DNA of 64,000 nt from Anoplopoma fimbria (GCF_027596085.1 NC_072470.1:6687787-6751786), one strand, 5' to 3'; shown: positions 41,872 through 54,100, numbered from the stretch's first letter. Numbers and translations: made by a program. The notes: a model not told the origin generated them from the sequence alone.

Positions 41872-43291
41872 CCTCTGTCATTTATTTCCTTGTCAGACTA
41901 AGACATCAGAGAAGTAGAAATGTGACAGCAAGTCAGACTAGAGTGATTGCTCAGAGCGAACACACCTGGAATGCATCTCCCCCTGATCAGAGTTGAGAAA
42001 GGGTGTGGCTTTAATTATACAATAATGTCTCTGTCTTTTATCCTCCCGTCTTTTTTTATCCCTCTCTTCTTTAGAAATCTCAATTTGACCCATTCACGGA
42101 AATGGAAAATAAAACTTGGCACCAGTAAAATTGCAGGATCGCTGTCGTGTTAATTCTGTCCATCGTGCATGACATCATCGACACTTAGAGGAATGATGCA
42201 TCTCATCCCTGATCGTGCTTTCAAAAACTATACGCTCTGGTTCAAAGGAGGACCTTGCTGATAATGTGTACCATATGTTCAAAGTGTCAAATGGGGTTAT
42301 CGGAGATGGAAGTTATTTATTATTTATTAGGACTACCTCACTCTAGCTCAGTGGGTTACGCATGTTAAGACCGAACTCAGTATCGGTAATTATAGCGTTG
42401 TCTTCCTCATGTCCTAACCTGTTTTTTCTTGTGCATTATGATCACCATTGTCTGCCTGCCAGCTGAGCGTTTTTTTGTCGCTTCCCATCATTATCTGCCC
42501 CTGCCAGCTTTATCTTCCCTTGGGTTCAACTCGTTTTCATAACAGTTTTCTCTGCATATTTTCCCTTCCCTCTGCCTCTGTGACCACAGCACTTTGCCAA
42601 ATAGGTTTCTACATCACTGTCTGTCCATCCTTATTCCAACTCTGTGACCCAAAAAGACCAGACAGAATGGAACAGGAGGCCGATGCAGTAGAATATTGGT
42701 TCTTCTATTTTTTGGCGGCTACAGAGGAACCAAAAAGCCCAAACATTATGCTTTTTACTCCAAGGGGCCTTGCAAAAAAGGGGTTGTTAGTTTATTGAAT
42801 TTGGAATCAGGCACCTTTCAATAAGGGTTGAATGTACGGCACTCAAATACGCATCACCCTTGGTGTAAATAAATGAAAAATCCACGGTACTCCTAGCAAT
42901 AATGAGTCTGCAAAATAACAAATTCAACAGCTGTTAAACAACACTGTCCAACACAATCACAAATTACAGCCTCAAATATCACAGCATAGACAAATTAGAG
43001 CAATTTTCTGTTGCAAGTTTTTCCAGCGGCAGCTATTTTGCAAGAAACTGTCGTCATGTGAAAAATTTTTAGCTTGTGGGCAAGTTTAAGAAATACCTTC
43101 CTCAAGGACATGTGTCTGCGTTGCACAAAAGTCTAACCTCTGGTTCGGTGACTGGGAAAATCCCAAATAATTTTAATGTTGAGACAACATAGCCAGACAA
43201 CACAAGATACCAAGTCTGAGCAGATTTTACATGATGGTGTCCTACAGGGATGTGACAGAGGGACGAGGAGCAGACAGAAGGAGAAATATGC
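41872..43291. other. unassigned DNA between left inverted arm and DIRS-like element
   Basis: No transposase or other recognisable frame. If the arms at 41.7 and 45.4 kb belong to one transposon, this would be its left interior. Confidence 0.5.
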
Positions 43292-43327
43292 AGTTCTTTT
43301 TCTAACTTCGTTCGGTGTTTCACTATG

Positions 43328-43459
43328 GGAATCGCCTCGGCGTGACCAACTATGGAAGCTCCAATGACACCACGTCTGTCACTGACAGACAGGTCGAACT
43401 GTGTTGGGGCCCCGCCCCCTCATATTTCCACAGTCGACCGTCCCATCCCAAATCATTCT
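43328..43459 (+). repeat. left inverted terminal repeat of DIRS-like element
   Basis: This 132-base arm matches the reverse complement of 44366-44497 with two transitions. It carries the internal pieces cacgtctgtcactgacagac and ggggccccgccccc. Confidence 0.9.
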
Positions 43460-43576
43460 CGCTTTCTTCCCGTGAAAGGAAATGTCGCCGAACGCAGTTC
43501 CTGGCTTTAGTCTGGATTTGCTGAGTAAGTACTTCGATAGAAGTATACTTTAGAAGTTACACAGGATATTCGAGCG

Positions 43577-44150
43577 GTGTCCGCGTCAAGGCGAACTGTT
43601 CCCCCGACCGACCTGTATTTGTTTACTTGCTTGCAGTTTGCTCCAGGGCACGCCAAGGTCTGTTTGCGGCCCAACCCGGCCTTTGTGCCTAAGGTAGTGG
43701 AGTCAGCCTACAGATGTCCCACAGTGGAGCTTTCAGCTTTCCACCCACCTCCATTTTCCTCCTCAGAGGAACAGGTGCTTAACACATTATGCCCGGTGTG
43801 GGCGCTACATGTGTATGTGAGTAGATCAGCAGGTTTCAGGAAAGGGGATCAGCTGTTTGTGTCCTGGGCTACTCCCCACAAAGGCAAACCAGTGTCCCGC
43901 CAGAGGATGTCCCACTGGATTGTGGAGGCCATATCTCTGGCCTATAGCTGTAGGGGTTTGCAGCCCCCCAGGGTATAAAGGCTCATTCCACAAAGAGTAT
44001 GGCCACTTCCTGGGCCCTTTTCAAGGGTGTTTCAGTGCAGGATATTTGTGCTGCAGCGAGCTGGGCTACGCCTCACACTTTTGTAAGGTTTTACAGGCTC
44101 GATGTCTCTGGGCCATCCTTGGCACATGCTGTGCTAGAGGCAAACGTGCC
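43577..44150 (+). pseudogene. C-terminal tyrosine recombinase fragment of DIRS element, broken
   Basis: An open frame at 43577-43978 has DIRS recombinase-like sequence, including SRSAGFRKGDQLFVSW and SRQRMSHWIVEA. It stops at 43976. Similarity continues in another frame with GVSVQDICAAASWATPHTF and a candidate active-site Tyr near 44092, which fits a two-base insertion around 43974-43977. In the conserved H-x-x-R box, Lys (43993-43995) stands where the catalytic Arg is expected. The enzyme is therefore inactive on two counts. Confidence 0.75.
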
Positions 44151-44231
44151 AGAGTCCCTGTGATGATCTCTGCCGGGCGAAACAATATTCAGCTTCGGGA
44201 GATTTCATGCAATCCGGGAGTGGTCTATATC

Positions 44232-44270
44232 TCCCATAGTGAAACACCGAACGACGTTAGAAAAAGAACT
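44232..44270 (-). repeat. internal complementary region of DIRS-like element
   Basis: 39 bases complementary to the outer left end at 43292-43330 with one mismatch. In DIRS biology this region templates completion of the element ends. Confidence 0.8.
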
Positions 44271-44365
44271 TTAGGTTACTTAACGTAACCCCGGTTCTTT
44301 GATAACAGAGTGAGGTGTTTCACCATCACATCCCTCCTTGCATTGACACAGAAAGAAATCGGTCT

Positions 44366-44497
44366 AGAATGATTTGGGATGGGACGGTCAACTGTGGAAA
44401 TATGAGGGGGCGGGGCCCCAGCACAGTTCGACCTGTCTGTCAGTGACAGACGTGGTGTCATTGGAGCTTCCATAGTTGGTCACGCCGAGGCGATTCC
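44366..44497 (-). repeat. right inverted terminal repeat of DIRS-like element
   Basis: Reverse complement of 43328-43459, differing at two bases (about 98.5% identity). This implies a fairly recent insertion, or arms copied together at transposition. Confidence 0.9.
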
Positions 44498-44560
44498 TAA
44501 AGTTTTTAAGACGCATCTTCAAGCTATCTGTCCTTCAGCAGCCACACTTACAAAATTAGA

Positions 44561-44671
44561 GGCATTGTCACTGTGAGCATGTTAGCATTTTGATGTTAGC
44601 TTTGAGTTCCAAGCATCACTGTGTCTCAGTACAACTGCAAATAAGTGGCAAGCGTGACTGTAGATTCTTAC
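44561..44671 (+). repeat. fish interspersed repeat (catgttagcat type), copy 1
   Basis: gcattgtcactgtgagcatg ttagcattttgatgttagct then tgtagattctta follows a common teleost repeat pattern. It lies immediately right of the DIRS-like element. Confidence 0.5.
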
Positions 44672-44725
44672 AATTGTTCTTTTTACAGTATCTTTTGTGT
44701 ACTGTACTAGATAACCTCTACTGCT

Positions 44726-44767
44726 TAGCGTCTGCTAAATGACTGTAATGTAATGTAATGTAATGTA
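44726..44767 (+). mobile_element. short L2-type 3' tail fragment
   Basis: agcgtctgctaaatgactg followed by (TAATG)4 matches the last ~40 bases of the LINE/SINE tails at 46.1 and 54.4 kb, in the opposite orientation. Nothing upstream matches the LINE. Confidence 0.6.
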
Positions 44768-45377
44768 TTGCGCTTTTCTTTTGGAATGTCTAAGTTCTGA
44801 CATTGTGTTATTGAAATAATTTATATTTTACTCTACTAATGTGTTGGTTATGTCCTCATGCTTGGCGATAGAATCTGAAAAATACTCTTATCATGCCGAA
44901 ATACAGACAAATTTAAAGAGGTTTGGTGTGGGGGTGAGATTTTAAACTTTAACAGCACCTGTGGAAGATATCTTCAAAATAGAATTCAAAATAGAGCTAC
45001 AGAAGAATCAAGATAGTGGGAAATTGTCTGCACAACTCGGGAGTATGCATGCACACACCCACACATGGAGCTCCACAACGCTCTCTAGCTCAACAAGCCA
45101 AAAGGTTTTTGGCAGCATTAGCTGACAGACAGGTAGATCTCCAGCACTTGCTTCATCAATCATGATAACTTCAAACGTTTGAGGACTTTCTTTCCTGCCA
45201 ATAACCAAACTAATCCAGGACCAGGGGACCTTTTCCCACACTTGAGTGGGAAGTTACATTACAGGAAACAGTTGAAGTATACCGCAGTGTTTCTCCCAGA
45301 TCCCAATATTTATGTGCCTTTTTGTTGTTTCACTTCGAGCTCTAAACACACAGAAATGTCGCAAACCTGTGTTTACA

Positions 45378-45556
45378 CCAGCCACACAGGATAATGTGGA
45401 CGTCTTAATAAAGAGAGACAATGGAATGTTTTGTGTAGTTCCCACGAGCGATCACGTTGTGTTTGCTCTTCTTTTCACTCTTTTAAACCTGTCTGTCCAC
45501 CCCTCTGAGACCGTATCATGCACTCTTATTTCCTGAATTGTTGTTGGACCCCCTCA
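45378..45556 (-). repeat. right arm of a ~180-bp inverted repeat pair
   Basis: Reverse complement of 41691-41871. Similarity stops at accccctca on the outer side and accagcc on the inner side. No target duplication is visible at the outer edges. Confidence 0.85.
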
Positions 45557-45669
45557 CGGCATTAGAGAAGATTGCATTTACAGACTCTTTTGCACAATAG
45601 CATCGGAATTTTGCTAACTAGGCAAAAGACAGACTGAGCCATATCCATTGGGTCATTTAAATATCCAAT

Positions 45670-45780
45670 GTTGTAATGCTAACATGCTAAATTAAGATGG
45701 GAAACATGCTGAACATAACCTACAGCATGTGTACAGCATCACAGAGCAGCTAGCATGGACTCTCAGTATTGTTTTGTTGT
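45670..45780 (+). repeat. fish interspersed repeat (catgttagcat type), copy 2
   Basis: aatgctaacatgctaaa (45675-45691) then cacagagcagctagcatgg follows the same family order as 44561-44671. It lies just outside the right inverted arm. Confidence 0.5.
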
Positions 45781-46284
45781 ATTTGAAGGAAAACAATAAA
45801 AATGGTAATAGTCAACAGGTGGAAATTGGTGTTTCTTGTTACATTGTGTGAACGCTGCGTGCAGTTATGGTTAGCTCCACTTTCCCTTTAGTTCTATCCT
45901 TTTCACAGGCACACAAATTAACAATGCGTGAAAGAGAAAATTAAGAAAACTTAACATATATCCACAAGCTCCAATTAAATAAATAATCAACATTTATCGG
46001 GGACACTATTTCCAACCTAACCCTAAAGGGAAAACTTTCCACCTTAATGTGGATGTCCAATCAGCATTGATGCTACATTACATTACATTACATTACAGTC
46101 ATTTAGCAGACGCTTTTATCCAAAGCGACTTACAGGAAGTGTATTCAACATAGGTATTCAAGAGAACTACTAGTCACCAGAAGTCATAAGTGCATCTCCT
46201 TTCTTAAACAAGCATCTCAAAGTATAAGCCAGAGCAAAAGTATAGTGCAGAGGCAGATTACTACGAAAACAATAATTGCAACAG

Positions 46285-46422
46285 ACTAATCCGAATATAG
46301 TAAGTGCTACAAACTACTACGAATAGGATAAGTGCAGTAAACAAATACAAATTCAATAAGTGCAGCGAACTGATACGAATACAGTAAGTGCAGCAACTAA
46401 TACGAGTGCCATAAGTGCTACG
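46285..46422 (-). repeat. five 27-28 bp tandem repeats in LINE 3'UTR
   Basis: Degenerate units begin at 46285, 46313, 46341, 46369 and 46396. Each contains a variant of taagtgc about two-thirds of the way through, and an act-tacgaat-like start. Confidence 0.75.
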
Positions 46423-47107
46423 AGGAAGGCTCCGGGTAGTACTTCCTGAAGAGGTGAGTTTTCAGCCTGCGCCTGAAGATGGGCAGCGACTCTGCTGTCC
46501 TGACGTCAGTGGGGAGTTCATTCCACCATTGAGGGGCCAGGACAGAAAAAAGCTGTGACCGGGTGGATCGGCCGCAGGGACCTCTGAGCGACGGGGCAAC
46601 CAGTCGCCCCGAGGCGGCAGAGCGAAGTGGTCGGGCAGGGGTGTAGGGCTTGACCAAGGCCTGGAGATAGGAAGGAGCTGTTCCTTTCACTGCCCTGTAG
46701 GCTAGCACCAGAGTCTTAAACTGGATGCGAGCTCTTACAGGGAGCCAGTGTAGGGAACGGAGAAGGGAAGTTGTGTGAGAGAACTTGGGGCGATTGAACA
46801 CCAGACGTGCTGCAGCTTTCTGGACAAGCTCCAGAGGTCTGATGGCCGACGCCGGGGCTCCAGCAAGTAGTGAGTTGCAGTAGTCCAGGCGGGAGATGAC
46901 CAGAGCCTGGATGAGCACCTGCGCCGTCTCCTCAGTGAGGAAGGGGCGAATCCTCCTGATGTTGTAGAGGAGGAATCTGCAGGAGCGTGTGACAGATGCA
47001 ATGTTTGCTGAGAACGACAGTTGGTCGTCCAGGGTCACACCCAGATTCCTCACAGTCCGAGTTGGCGTCACCACGGCATCATCAATGGTGATGCTAAATG
47101 AAGTCAA
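46418..47107 (-). CDS. LINE reverse transcriptase C-terminal region, 229 codons, 5' partial
   Basis: This is the longest open frame in the window. It shows the post-palm motifs of L2/Rex1-type LINE polymerases: NLGVTLDDQLSF, SRLDYCNSLLAG, LHWLPVRARIQFKTLVLAYRA and a C-terminal WWNELPTDVR segment. The endonuclease and catalytic palm regions (with the YADD box) are absent because the copy is truncated. It is transposon-derived, not a host gene. The ATG at 47107 is an internal Met of the original polyprotein. Confidence 0.85.
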   Translation of the reverse strand: MTSFSITIDDAVVTPTRTVRNLGVTLDDQLSFSANIASVTRSCRFLLYNIRRIRPFLTEETAQVLIQALVISRLDYCNSLLAGAPASAIRPLELVQKAAARLVFNRPKFSHTTSLLRSLHWLPVRARIQFKTLVLAYRAVKGTAPSYLQALVKPYTPARPLRSAASGRLVAPSLRGPCGRSTRSQLFSVLAPQWWNELPTDVRTAESLPIFRRRLKTHLFRKYYPEPSS

Positions 47108-47424
47108 CCCTCCATCACACTATTCCTGCGTTATTGCTGTAGCCACACCTTCAAAAACTTGGTAAAAGTGTATAACAATGTGAGTAAGAGTTGAGAAATG
47201 TGAGTACCAAGTTTGGGGATCTGGGAATTTGCACAAACAGCTCCTCCTCCTTCATCCAACACACCTGTTATATCCTCCATACCCTCAGCTTATTTGCTCC
47301 TCCCACCTGAATTCTTCTTCTTTTTTTTGTTCCTGAACAGATTATTATCCAACACTTGAGAAGAATCCAGAGAGAGCAGTGTCACCTTTCCACTGGTAGG
47401 GAATATTTATTTTTGTGTATATGC

Positions 47425-47531
<107 letters not shown>

Positions 47532-50500
47532 TAAGTCAGGATTAAAGTTCAAACTTTTATGATATGACTGAAATATAATGACTTGCAAAACAAGTCAACC
47601 TGTTTTGAACTTTTCGAACCTCTGCTTTTCATGTTAAATAATATGATGTAAGATAATTTCACAATATAATATTTGCGATATGCTTAATATGCAAGCTTGA
47701 AATGTATGTTGTAGTTTGTGGCAGAGCTAATATCAGCTACTTTGTATATTTCTTTTGCCAACCACTTTAAAGGAATGATCTTGGGTCTTGAGATGTTATC
47801 TTAACTTTGCCTTGAGATTTGGATTTGTTTCATTTCCTCTACTCTATCATTTAGGCTAATTTGGCATTGGATAAATCTCCAATACCCATAAGTTATAAAA
47901 CAACGCTCCTAAAAAAGTATTTCATATATTGATTAATATTATACATGTCTAGCTGGTTCACATTTGGCTTATCTGTGTCCATGCCGTGTCCATGCTGTCT
48001 GCTGTTGTCATGGCTGCATGACTTCCTTGTGCTTTCATTTTAAGCCTACATCAGCATGACACAGCAAAATGTTAACACAGAGTCAGACCATCATCAACAG
48101 TAATGACAATTAAATAGAATTTTAACAATTATGATCTTTGAGGGGGTCAAAACAGGTCACAGAATAGAACTTTTAGGCTACACAATTAATATTCATTCAT
48201 ATTCACAATTCACTTCATAAATGCTTATGGGACCTGTCAATTCATTTCATACAGTTTATTTTACTGTTATAAAAGCCAGTAAATACAATCAGCCAGTTTC
48301 CAAAAATTGTAAAAAGATATAGATAAGATAAGACATTGTATATTTCCCTTTTATTTTTTCTTCCTATTCACCAGTCAGCTAATCAGACGCTATGAACCCT
48401 TGTTGTTGTACACTTTTGGTTTCTACAGTACCTCCTTTATTCACCTACTTCACCTCCCTGTGCTACTACAGCGTGATGTCACCTGTGTTGCAGCTCTAGT
48501 GTTTAATTCGTGATCCCTATTTAGCTGCATGGACTTTGTACCGCCTGCCAAATTGGACCGCAGATGTTTTCCAACCTCTTTCGTGTGATCCGACCACAGT
48601 GCTGAGGCAGCTACTCGGATTTGGCAAAATGCACTTTTCTGTCATCACCGTGTGGCGGGATTTTGGCGGCGTTGAGCAATCTGGCCCTTTGATGGGATGT
48701 TGGCAGGAGGCTTTAACTGAAAAACTGGAACCAGTGTTATGGGCCCAGTTTCCCCCCCTAACAGTACTGAACAGTCACTAAGTTCCTCGTAATTCCAGAG
48801 TACATCAAGTAGGAACCATAGCTGTGTACAAATGAGCTAATACAGCTGCAGGAGGCTGGTTGTAGAGTTGTGTATCTGTGTCATTCTCCCATTATGGAAA
48901 CAATAAAACAATAAAGCAATAAAATACCAATAAAACCGTTAATCGTTCTTACTTATACTTATATGTAGATACAGTGGAAGAAAACAACAATATAATGCCC
49001 AATTGTTACTGCCTTGTTTCCGAGTCTTTATTTTCCTCCACTGTATCTTCATTTAAGTACCAGTATGAACTGGTAAGTATTCCACTGGTACCGGATTCAT
49101 GCAGCAAAATGACTTTGTAATACGCAGTGCCACCAAATGTTCTCATGACACGTTTTCTGTATTTCATTTAACCATTATATTTTCTGCAAATTGTATCCCT
49201 AAAAGTTGTGGAATGTAATCCTGGAGGATAAATGTAAAAAATCCTTTATTTAAATTTCTGTTTTTGACCTTAAACAGTCCGATTTAAGAATTTTGACGCT
49301 TATAAATGTCAGTATCAGGCTTCAAAAAACTCCACCATGTGTAACTCGTATGTAACCGTAGAACGTGAACTCCTCCTTGGGTCGTTAAAAACCCTCACAT
49401 ACCCTCATACAGTAGAAAGGACGTGACCTTGGTGATTTTTATCATCCCTTGTTGCTCAGCTTCTCTCATCAAAATGTAGTTTTATTACACCAGCACAACA
49501 TGGCGGTTGTTTCCAAATGTTCCACACTTGACCACTTTTCACGCAACACGCTTCCATGTTTTCCTGTCAGAGAATCAAGGGGGCCCCCCGAACAAATCCC
49601 CAGCGGAGCAGTGTGGCCCTCAGAGCCCCTTGACCGAGGTGCTTAACCTCAATTAAATCTCCAGGCATCCAAGCGTATGAAACGGCTGGCAGTGGAATGC
49701 AAAATCTCACCGTAGAGAGCTGCCAAGTCAGCAAAGAACAGAGTAATGAAATAATCAGCTCAGGTTATAAATGGATGCAATGGCCTGTAATGATATAATT
49801 ACATTGCAGGTATCCCACAATGTTGCCATGTGCGCGACAATGGAGACAAGTGGGGTACTAGTCAGTGAAAATTAATCAAACTATTACTTTTGTTGGTTTA
49901 ATATAGCAGCTACCATCCAGTTAATTCATCAGCTCGCCTTCAGAATTAGATTCCCGCAGAGCTTTGTTCGATAATCCAGCGCTGCATTCCTCCCTGGTGG
50001 CAACTTCATCCCACAGTGTGAAGGTTCTGGGAGCCACAAACATATTACATGGTTTGAGTCACTGTATAGTTGACTTGCGGCCTGGAGGCTTGACTTCCAC
50101 ACCTACTTATTATAAAATCATACTTGCATCGCTTAGTACAAGTTCAGTGAATCAAATGTTATTCCGGTATCATGTACAATATGTTCTGAAGTAGAATCGT
50201 TGTTTCGGCAGTGTTAAATTTAGCTGTCACACTGGCAAACATTGTTAACATTGTCCGGTTTTACACAAAGTGACCACTGTTCATGTTGCTGAAGGGTTGA
50301 GGCTACATGTAAAGTGAAATGAGACTAAGACTCCCATGATCCTTTAGCCCCCAGCTTCAGGCTCAGCGAGCAGCGGGAATCCGGGGTTTGTTTGGCTTGC
50401 CTAGATTTCACTGACAGCCTGTTTTTATCACAGGCAAAGGCTAAATGGGCGAGGGAGAGGCAGGGTGTACTCACTATTCTGTAAAAAGATCCAGACGAAC

Positions 50501-50946
50501 AGGGTCTTAATGAATCCATCTCATTAAGGCACTCCAGTGAGAATCCACGTGAACAGAGGTAAGTTCAGCATAAGGACAGTCCTAGTAGTGAGTCACAGAT
50601 TCTCAATGGTGTGTCTTGAAGGATTTGATCTACTACTTAACCAAATAGAGGTGTGATCATGCAAACTTTGTGCATTGTTGCCTAGAAACAAGTGGGGGCT
50701 CTATATACTGTGCTTACAGGCAGTTGGCTTCTTGATTATGATACTAATGAAATTCCCAAAATATAGACCCACGAAGGGGATTTAAAGTGCAGACAAGAGA
50801 CGGATTGTCAGACAGTTTTTCTAAATCACATTTCAGTGTATTTTGTTTCTTAGTTCGGAATGTTGTTTCAAGCATGATATGATTCTCTGTCCTGTAGGTT
50901 TCCCCTCCATTGCATGAATGATTGGAGAATGTAGTAGGTCAAACAT

Positions 50947-51080
50947 ATAGGAATAGCTGGGCATTTGGGAAATATGCTTATTCGCTTTCCTGCTGTGAGT
51001 AAGATGAAACCAATCTTGTGTGTGAACACTAACTATGCAGCTAGATCCTGCTAGCTTTTTCATAAAGACTGGAACTGCGA
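50947..51080 (-). repeat. dispersed repeat family R, copy 3
   Basis: The minus strand reads ttccagtctttatg, then gattggtttcatcttactc, then gaaagcgaataagcatattt. This is the order seen in family R, with a longer 3' end. Confidence 0.5.
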
Positions 51081-51163
51081 GCAGTCCAAAGGGGGAAAGA
51101 AACGTTACATTTCAGTTTTTGCACAGCAAAAAAAAATGCAATGTAACTTTTGTAAACTACTGG

Positions 51164-51190
51164 TTCCAGTCTTTATGCAAAGCTAAGCTA
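51164..51190 (+). repeat. dispersed repeat family R, fragment
   Basis: ttccagtctttatgcaaagc then taagctaa matches the 5' end of the family. It is inverted relative to the copy 90 bases upstream, giving 14-base exact arms (51061-51074 and 51164-51177). Confidence 0.5.
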
Positions 51191-54100
51191 AAGACGAAAA
51201 ACTCTGCAATCATTGATCTAACATTAGGTGAAAAAGGATTTATCTAATCTGCACAATTTTCCTTATAGTTGATAGCGTGTGTTTCCACAAACACGATAAT
51301 TGTACACATTGAATAAAACTGTCCAATGGCTTATTGACTGTAGGGCTGAAACCACTTATTGGTCCACCACAACAGCAGAGGAATCAAATGCCTCTGAAAA
51401 GACGTAAGAGAATGGAAAGTTTCCATTCATCACAGCTCTGATTGTTGACTGGCGTAAAGTTTAGAGATTAGGTTACACTTCAAAAACTCCAGATACATAG
51501 ATGTTCATAGAAACACTGTTCTCTATTTGTCAAAGTAATTAAACACTGGTGCAATCTGCCCAGCCTCGCTGAGCAAATATTTTGCCTGTGGAATAAAACT
51601 CACGTGTTAAGTGTAGTGTTTGATAATGTGATAGTAGGGATTTGAGGGGGAAAAAATACTGAGATTTGGATAAATTACCTTAAATGTCCAGTGAAGCCCC
51701 ACAAATCTCTGAAAGCAGCACTAACACATCACGGGACTGCCCACTGTGGTTAAAAGACTCATGTAGGGAATTGCCCCTCAAAACATTCCCATAAAATCTC
51801 CAGGAAAGATTATCAGCACCAAATATCTGGCCTACCACAAGCCTCAAGGGAGCCCTGTACAGTGTGGACACAAGGCCAGAGGTTACATTTAAGAGACTCC
51901 TCTTTTACAAGGTATGTTTTTCACATAGGTTGAAGAGGAAGAGGGTTAAACCGCAGGAATGTTTACCTATTTAGGACATGGGAAGTAGAGTATGGGAAGG
52001 AGGTAAGGAGTTAGAGGTCTGATGTTGACCACATCAGGAATACTCTTTCAAAAGGTTCATACAAGGCAAGAAGACCACTTAAATGTCTTACAGTGTCTTT
52101 GACCTGATTTGAGGCAGCAGATTAATGTGTCAGGTCTGAGTGCATAAAAAAAGATTGAATTATCCTCCAAATATTTAATTACACTCACCTTTCTAGTCTG
52201 AAAGTTAGCAGACTGTAATCAAATAGATGATCTTATGTTGTCAAACATTTGCAGTGTTGAGGTGCTTTTTGAGCAAGTCAGCTGCAGGGTAGCTGTACTT
52301 TATCGACCATGACCTCTGACCTGCCTCAAGGGGGTGAAAAAGAAAATCTGTTCAGTATCACATGATAATTATTTTACTCAATTGAAGTCGTTGAACCCTT
52401 TGTTAAGCTGTCAAACTTCATCTGCATCGTAATTTCATTAATTACGTGTTGTTATCTTAACATCATATTTATCATCAGCTTTTTATTAGGCTTTCTATTC
52501 AAAGAAAGAAGCGTTTTTAGCACTTGAGAGGTAGCTTTGTAGCCAATACATATTTCTCTAAGCCCACAGTGATCCTCGATTAGAGGTGTGTCTGTATAGC
52601 TCTTTACCTTGTCATGTCACTAAGTTAGGTTTTGGGAAAACATCAAAACATGTGTAGCCCTGCCTAAAAATTCATTTAGAAATCAAGATGTAAATAGTTT
52701 TCTAAAAACAAGTTAAACGTTTATAAGTATAGGTAACAATAGATATGGATGGATAAAATGTTTCTAAATATAAGTCATAATCTTTACAGGTCAAAGGTTG
52801 GAGTTCATGCAAATTAGCATAAACAAGAGACTTGAAGTTACTGAGAGGAACTCATTATTATTTTGTTTTTATTAATATTGGGTAGCATTTCTTCGTATGT
52901 TTGTTGAACCTGTTTTTATAAATCCCATACTTGGTTTCTACAGCATTTAAAGTGTGTTTTGGTGTGTCAAAAGTTCATCTTATATACATTTAGTTTAAGT
53001 GTTTAAAAAGACTTAAGAGTAGGCATAGACCTTTTATTTTACATCCTTGAACCTATTGGAGGCACCGCCACTATTTTAGTTTTCAAAATATGGAAACGAC
53101 AGTGGTAAGAATCATTATATTTATTAACAGCTAATAGCGCCATTTCAATTAAAACTGTACCCACTGTACCTGCCCCGCTCACAGTACTACTACACGTAGC
53201 AGATTCACATAATACTACATAGCAACATGGGACGGGTGTTACATGTGCACACATTGGGTGAAAGGCAGTGACTGTAATTTAAGGACATTAATACCCACAA
53301 CTCCTTTAACATGCTTGCATACCAGCCTATGGTGTTTTGCACAGTAGCTGGGTATATTATGTACAGTGTCCCTTGGATGAACTGAGAGCAGATGTCATAA
53401 TCAAAGCTGAATGTTTGCGACATTCTGTATGCAGCAATGTTGCTTTCTACTGAAATATTTCACAACCTTACCGTTATGCCACAGGATAAAGCAGGCTTTA
53501 AGAGTTCCACAATGCATGCCACTGTATATCAGCGACCCACTGCCCTTGCCCTGGATGCCAGACACCAATAAAAGTGTCCATAAAGCACGCAGTAATTGTG
53601 TATGGCTATGCCTGGTCTGAGTTACACTCCATGGCACCACATTTACAGGGGCTACAGGTTTGTCAGGACAGAACAATGACGACTGTATTGAAGGGCCCTT
53701 AACGCAGGGATTTTTATTTGGCCCCTGGGAGGCAAAGCGGAGTCTGCATTTTGAGAGATGACATGCAAGCTGTGTGAGTATGTGATGGAGTGCACATGTG
53801 TAGTTGAAGAATTTGCGCATTGTATATGATTGCATGACTTTTTTACCACTTCCTGACTCTTGACCCTTAACTTTTAGACTTTTGGGGGAAGTTTTCTCTT
53901 CTAATGAGGGAGACAAAAGTCAATTGTGACATAAATTCATAAAAGGAGTTAATTGCAGACTTAGGCTACATAGAAATAGTGTAATTGCTTTTCCTTGGAG
54001 GCAGACGGGGTAAAGTAATATGCCATCTACATAAAACGAGGTAAGGAATATGTCATCTACATAAAGGCGGATCTTGAATTGCAGTTCCAATGGTTGCGTT

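Larger units (their letters stand above)
43292..44504 (+). mobile_element. DIRS-like tyrosine-recombinase retrotransposon, internally deleted
   Basis: The 1213-base element is bounded by inverted terminal repeats (43328-43459 and 44366-44497, 132 bp, two mismatches). A 39-base internal stretch at 44232-44270 is the reverse complement of the outer left end (43292-43330, one mismatch). Split inverted ends plus an internal complementary region are the hallmark of DIRS elements, which recombine through a circle. The outer right end cctaaagtt adjoins the left agttcttt in that internal copy, as a circle junction should. Only the C-terminal recombinase part lies inside; gag, reverse transcriptase and RNase H are gone. 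No target duplication was seen, as expected for DIRS. Confidence 0.85.
46074..47110 (-). mobile_element. 5'-truncated L2-like LINE with 3' tail
   Basis: On the minus strand, a reverse-transcriptase C-terminal region (46418-47107) is followed by a 3'UTR with tandem repeats. The 3' end is the fish LINE tail gtcgctttggataaaagcg ... gtctgctaaatgactg and then (TAATG)n at 46073-46097. Similarity to the LINE frame ends abruptly near 47110, which is typical 5' truncation from incomplete target-primed reverse transcription. The open reading frame suggests a young copy. Confidence 0.85.

Noticed and set aside
51340..51375. tagggctgaaacca, similar to a hAT terminus
   Set aside because: Too short, with no second end found.
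53401..53916. 171-codon open frame on the minus strand
   Set aside because: No recognisable domain, no splice or promoter context, and composition not clearly protein-like. Kept only as a remark.
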